5,607 bases of DNA from Clostridia bacterium (lineage in GTDB: Bacteria; Bacillota_A; Clostridia; Christensenellales; Aristaeellaceae): positions 1 to 5,607 of the forward strand of contig JAFQGN010000294.1 in assembly GCA_017398245.1 (NCBI GenBank), given 5' to 3'. Numbering within the stretch: the stretch's first letter is position 1; the number at the start of each line of letters is the position of its first letter. Shown here piece after piece: positions 4,955 through 5,607 of this stretch. A program made the translations under genes and the position numbers. The notes beneath the pieces were generated by a model. It saw nothing but the letters and a program-made list of their open reading frames with translations, had not been told where the DNA came from and searched no databases.

Positions 4955-5499
4955 ATCAGATCGCAGGATATATCGGGTACCAGCTGCGCGCCCTGATGAA
5001 CGACAGGGTGATCGCATCGGTGTTTTCGGATCCGGAAAACCCGGATGATTTTATCGCAGGATATCTGCGCACGGTCAATGCCAAGCAGTGCATCATCGAG
5101 GCGGTGACGCCTTACGGCCGCTATGACGGCTTCTTTGTGGTCAAAAACGCCTGCGTGAACGAGGCGCTGCACGACGCTGTGTATGCCGAGCGTTTGGAAA
5201 TCCTTTTGCGTCTGAACCGTTCGGAGCCGGGCGTTCTGCCCATGCCCGGGCCTGAGGACGATTACATGCGCCATGTGCTGCAGTGGGCAAAGGAGCACCA
5301 CCGCGTGGTCACCGTGTGGACCAGGGACGACGCGTTCACCGGCTTTGTGGACGTGGTGGACGATCTGCGCCTGACCATCGGCCTGCTCGATTTTATGGGC
5401 AAGAACCCCATGCCCTTGCAGTTCGCTATGCGCGATCTGGAGCTGCTGTCCGTGGGCGCAGAGGAAGAGCGCATGTACGAACAGCTCGCCGCGCTCTGA
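4951..5499 (+). CDS. Conserved-hypothetical-type protein with two similar small beta-rich domains
   Basis: A 182-residue soluble protein without signal peptide or membrane segment; I do not recognise a characterised family. Two halves resemble each other. Residues 19-85 (RVIASVF, then DFIAGYLRTVNAKQCIIEAV, then G-rich turn, FFVVK) align with 118-179 (RVVTVWT, then AFTGFVDVVDDLRLTIGLL, then G turn, QFAMRDLELL). Each begins RV[IV], has F-x-[AT]-G-[YF]-[LV], alternating hydrophobic strands, a Gly turn and ends in a short charged helix. This looks like a duplicated Sm-like or SH3-like small barrel, an inference from pattern only. The start overlaps the methyltransferase stop (ATGA), with a weak AAGGTGG 10 nt upstream, so translation is probably coupled. 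Its role could be as accessory or regulator of the methyltransferase, or independent of it. A palindromic repeat begins about 20 nt after the stop. Confidence 0.8.
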   Translation: MNQIAGYIGYQLRALMNDRVIASVFSDPENPDDFIAGYLRTVNAKQCIIEAVTPYGRYDGFFVVKNACVNEALHDAVYAERLEILLRLNRSEPGVLPMPGPEDDYMRHVLQWAKEHHRVVTVWTRDDAFTGFVDVVDDLRLTIGLLDFMGKNPMPLQFAMRDLELLSVGAEEERMYEQLAAL

Positions 5500-5517
5500 G
5501 CGCGGAGGCAAGGGGGT

Positions 5518-5548
5518 ACGTTGGGGACTCCGTCCCCAAACCCCTGCT
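5518..5548. repeat. Palindromic GC-rich repeat, copy B, after the second operon
   Basis: TTGGGGAC (5521-5528) pairs perfectly with GTCCCCAA (5532-5539) around a TCC loop, followed by ACCCCTGCT. It matches copy A at 3487-3516, differing at two stem pairs by paired changes that preserve base pairing. Both copies sit at the 3' end of an operon, so a role in ending or protecting transcripts is likely. Confidence 0.8.
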
Positions 5549-5562
5549 CAAGGGACATACGG

Positions 5563-5596
5563 CGCCGCGCCCAAATCTTTGATTTGGCCGTCGGCG
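5563..5596. repeat. AT-cored hairpin at the window end
   Basis: CCAAATC (5571-5577) pairs perfectly with GATTTGG (5581-5587) around TTT. Outer arms CGCCG (5563-5567) and CGGCG (5592-5596) can extend the stem across a small internal loop. It lies 14 nt past repeat copy B and may belong to the same composite element or be a separate intergenic repeat. There is no T run for a classic terminator. Confidence 0.6.
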
Positions 5597-5607
5597 GTCC
5601 GGCTTTA

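Noticed and set aside
3617..5017. 466-codon open frame on the minus strand opposite the methyltransferase
   Set aside because: It is antisense to a gene with clear methyltransferase motifs, has a His/Ala/Arg-rich translation without recognisable motifs, and is explained by the GC-rich codon use of the true gene.
3704..5499. Complete restriction-modification or BREX/DISARM-like defence system
   Set aside because: Only a methyltransferase and a small unknown protein are present; no nuclease, helicase, ATPase or phosphatase-like gene is visible in the window.

Overview
The window looks like the chromosome of a GC-rich Gram-positive anaerobe of the Clostridia type (Oscillospirales- or Christensenellales-like). 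This is inferred from strong AAGGAGG-type ribosome binding sites, a TTG start codon, a QueT transporter behind a preQ1-I riboswitch, a Pro/Thr-rich surface protein and short GC-rich palindromic repeats at gene ends. No phage, IS, CRISPR, tRNA or rRNA was seen.

Left part, minus strand (bases 1-1040): queT, a small membrane transporter for a queuosine precursor, is transcribed leftward from an extended -10 promoter through a preQ1-I riboswitch whose 3' tail contains the queT Shine-Dalgarno sequence. About 130 bases further on lies the N-terminal third of murB (peptidoglycan precursor synthesis), cut by the window edge. Two stem-loops lie between the two genes.

Middle part, plus strand (about 1254-3550): after a divergent intergenic region with a good sigma-A-type promoter comes a two-gene, translationally coupled unit. 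The first gene encodes a membrane-anchored phosphodiester glycosidase (NAGPA) domain protein with a Pro/Thr linker built on five copies of an 18-bp repeat; it most likely starts at a TTG codon. The second, overlapping by 4 bp, encodes a divergent Lgt-family (prolipoprotein diacylglyceryl transferase) membrane protein in which the catalytic-site His is Cys and the conserved Asn is missing. Together they suggest an envelope glycolipid or glycopolymer function that is not ordinary lipoprotein maturation. The last 20 codons of the second gene are made of a palindromic repeat.

Right part, plus strand (3704-5499): a second coupled pair, a beta-class N6-adenine/N4-cytosine DNA methyltransferase with an extra C-terminal domain, and a 182-residue protein that appears to hold two copies of a small beta-rich domain. 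No restriction enzyme is visible. A second copy of the palindromic repeat follows, with paired base changes that keep the stem intact, and then an AT-cored hairpin at the window end.

The most noteworthy points are the altered Lgt active site beside a glycosidase, the orphan methyltransferase with its coupled partner, the riboswitch with an atypical P2, and the covarying repeat pair.
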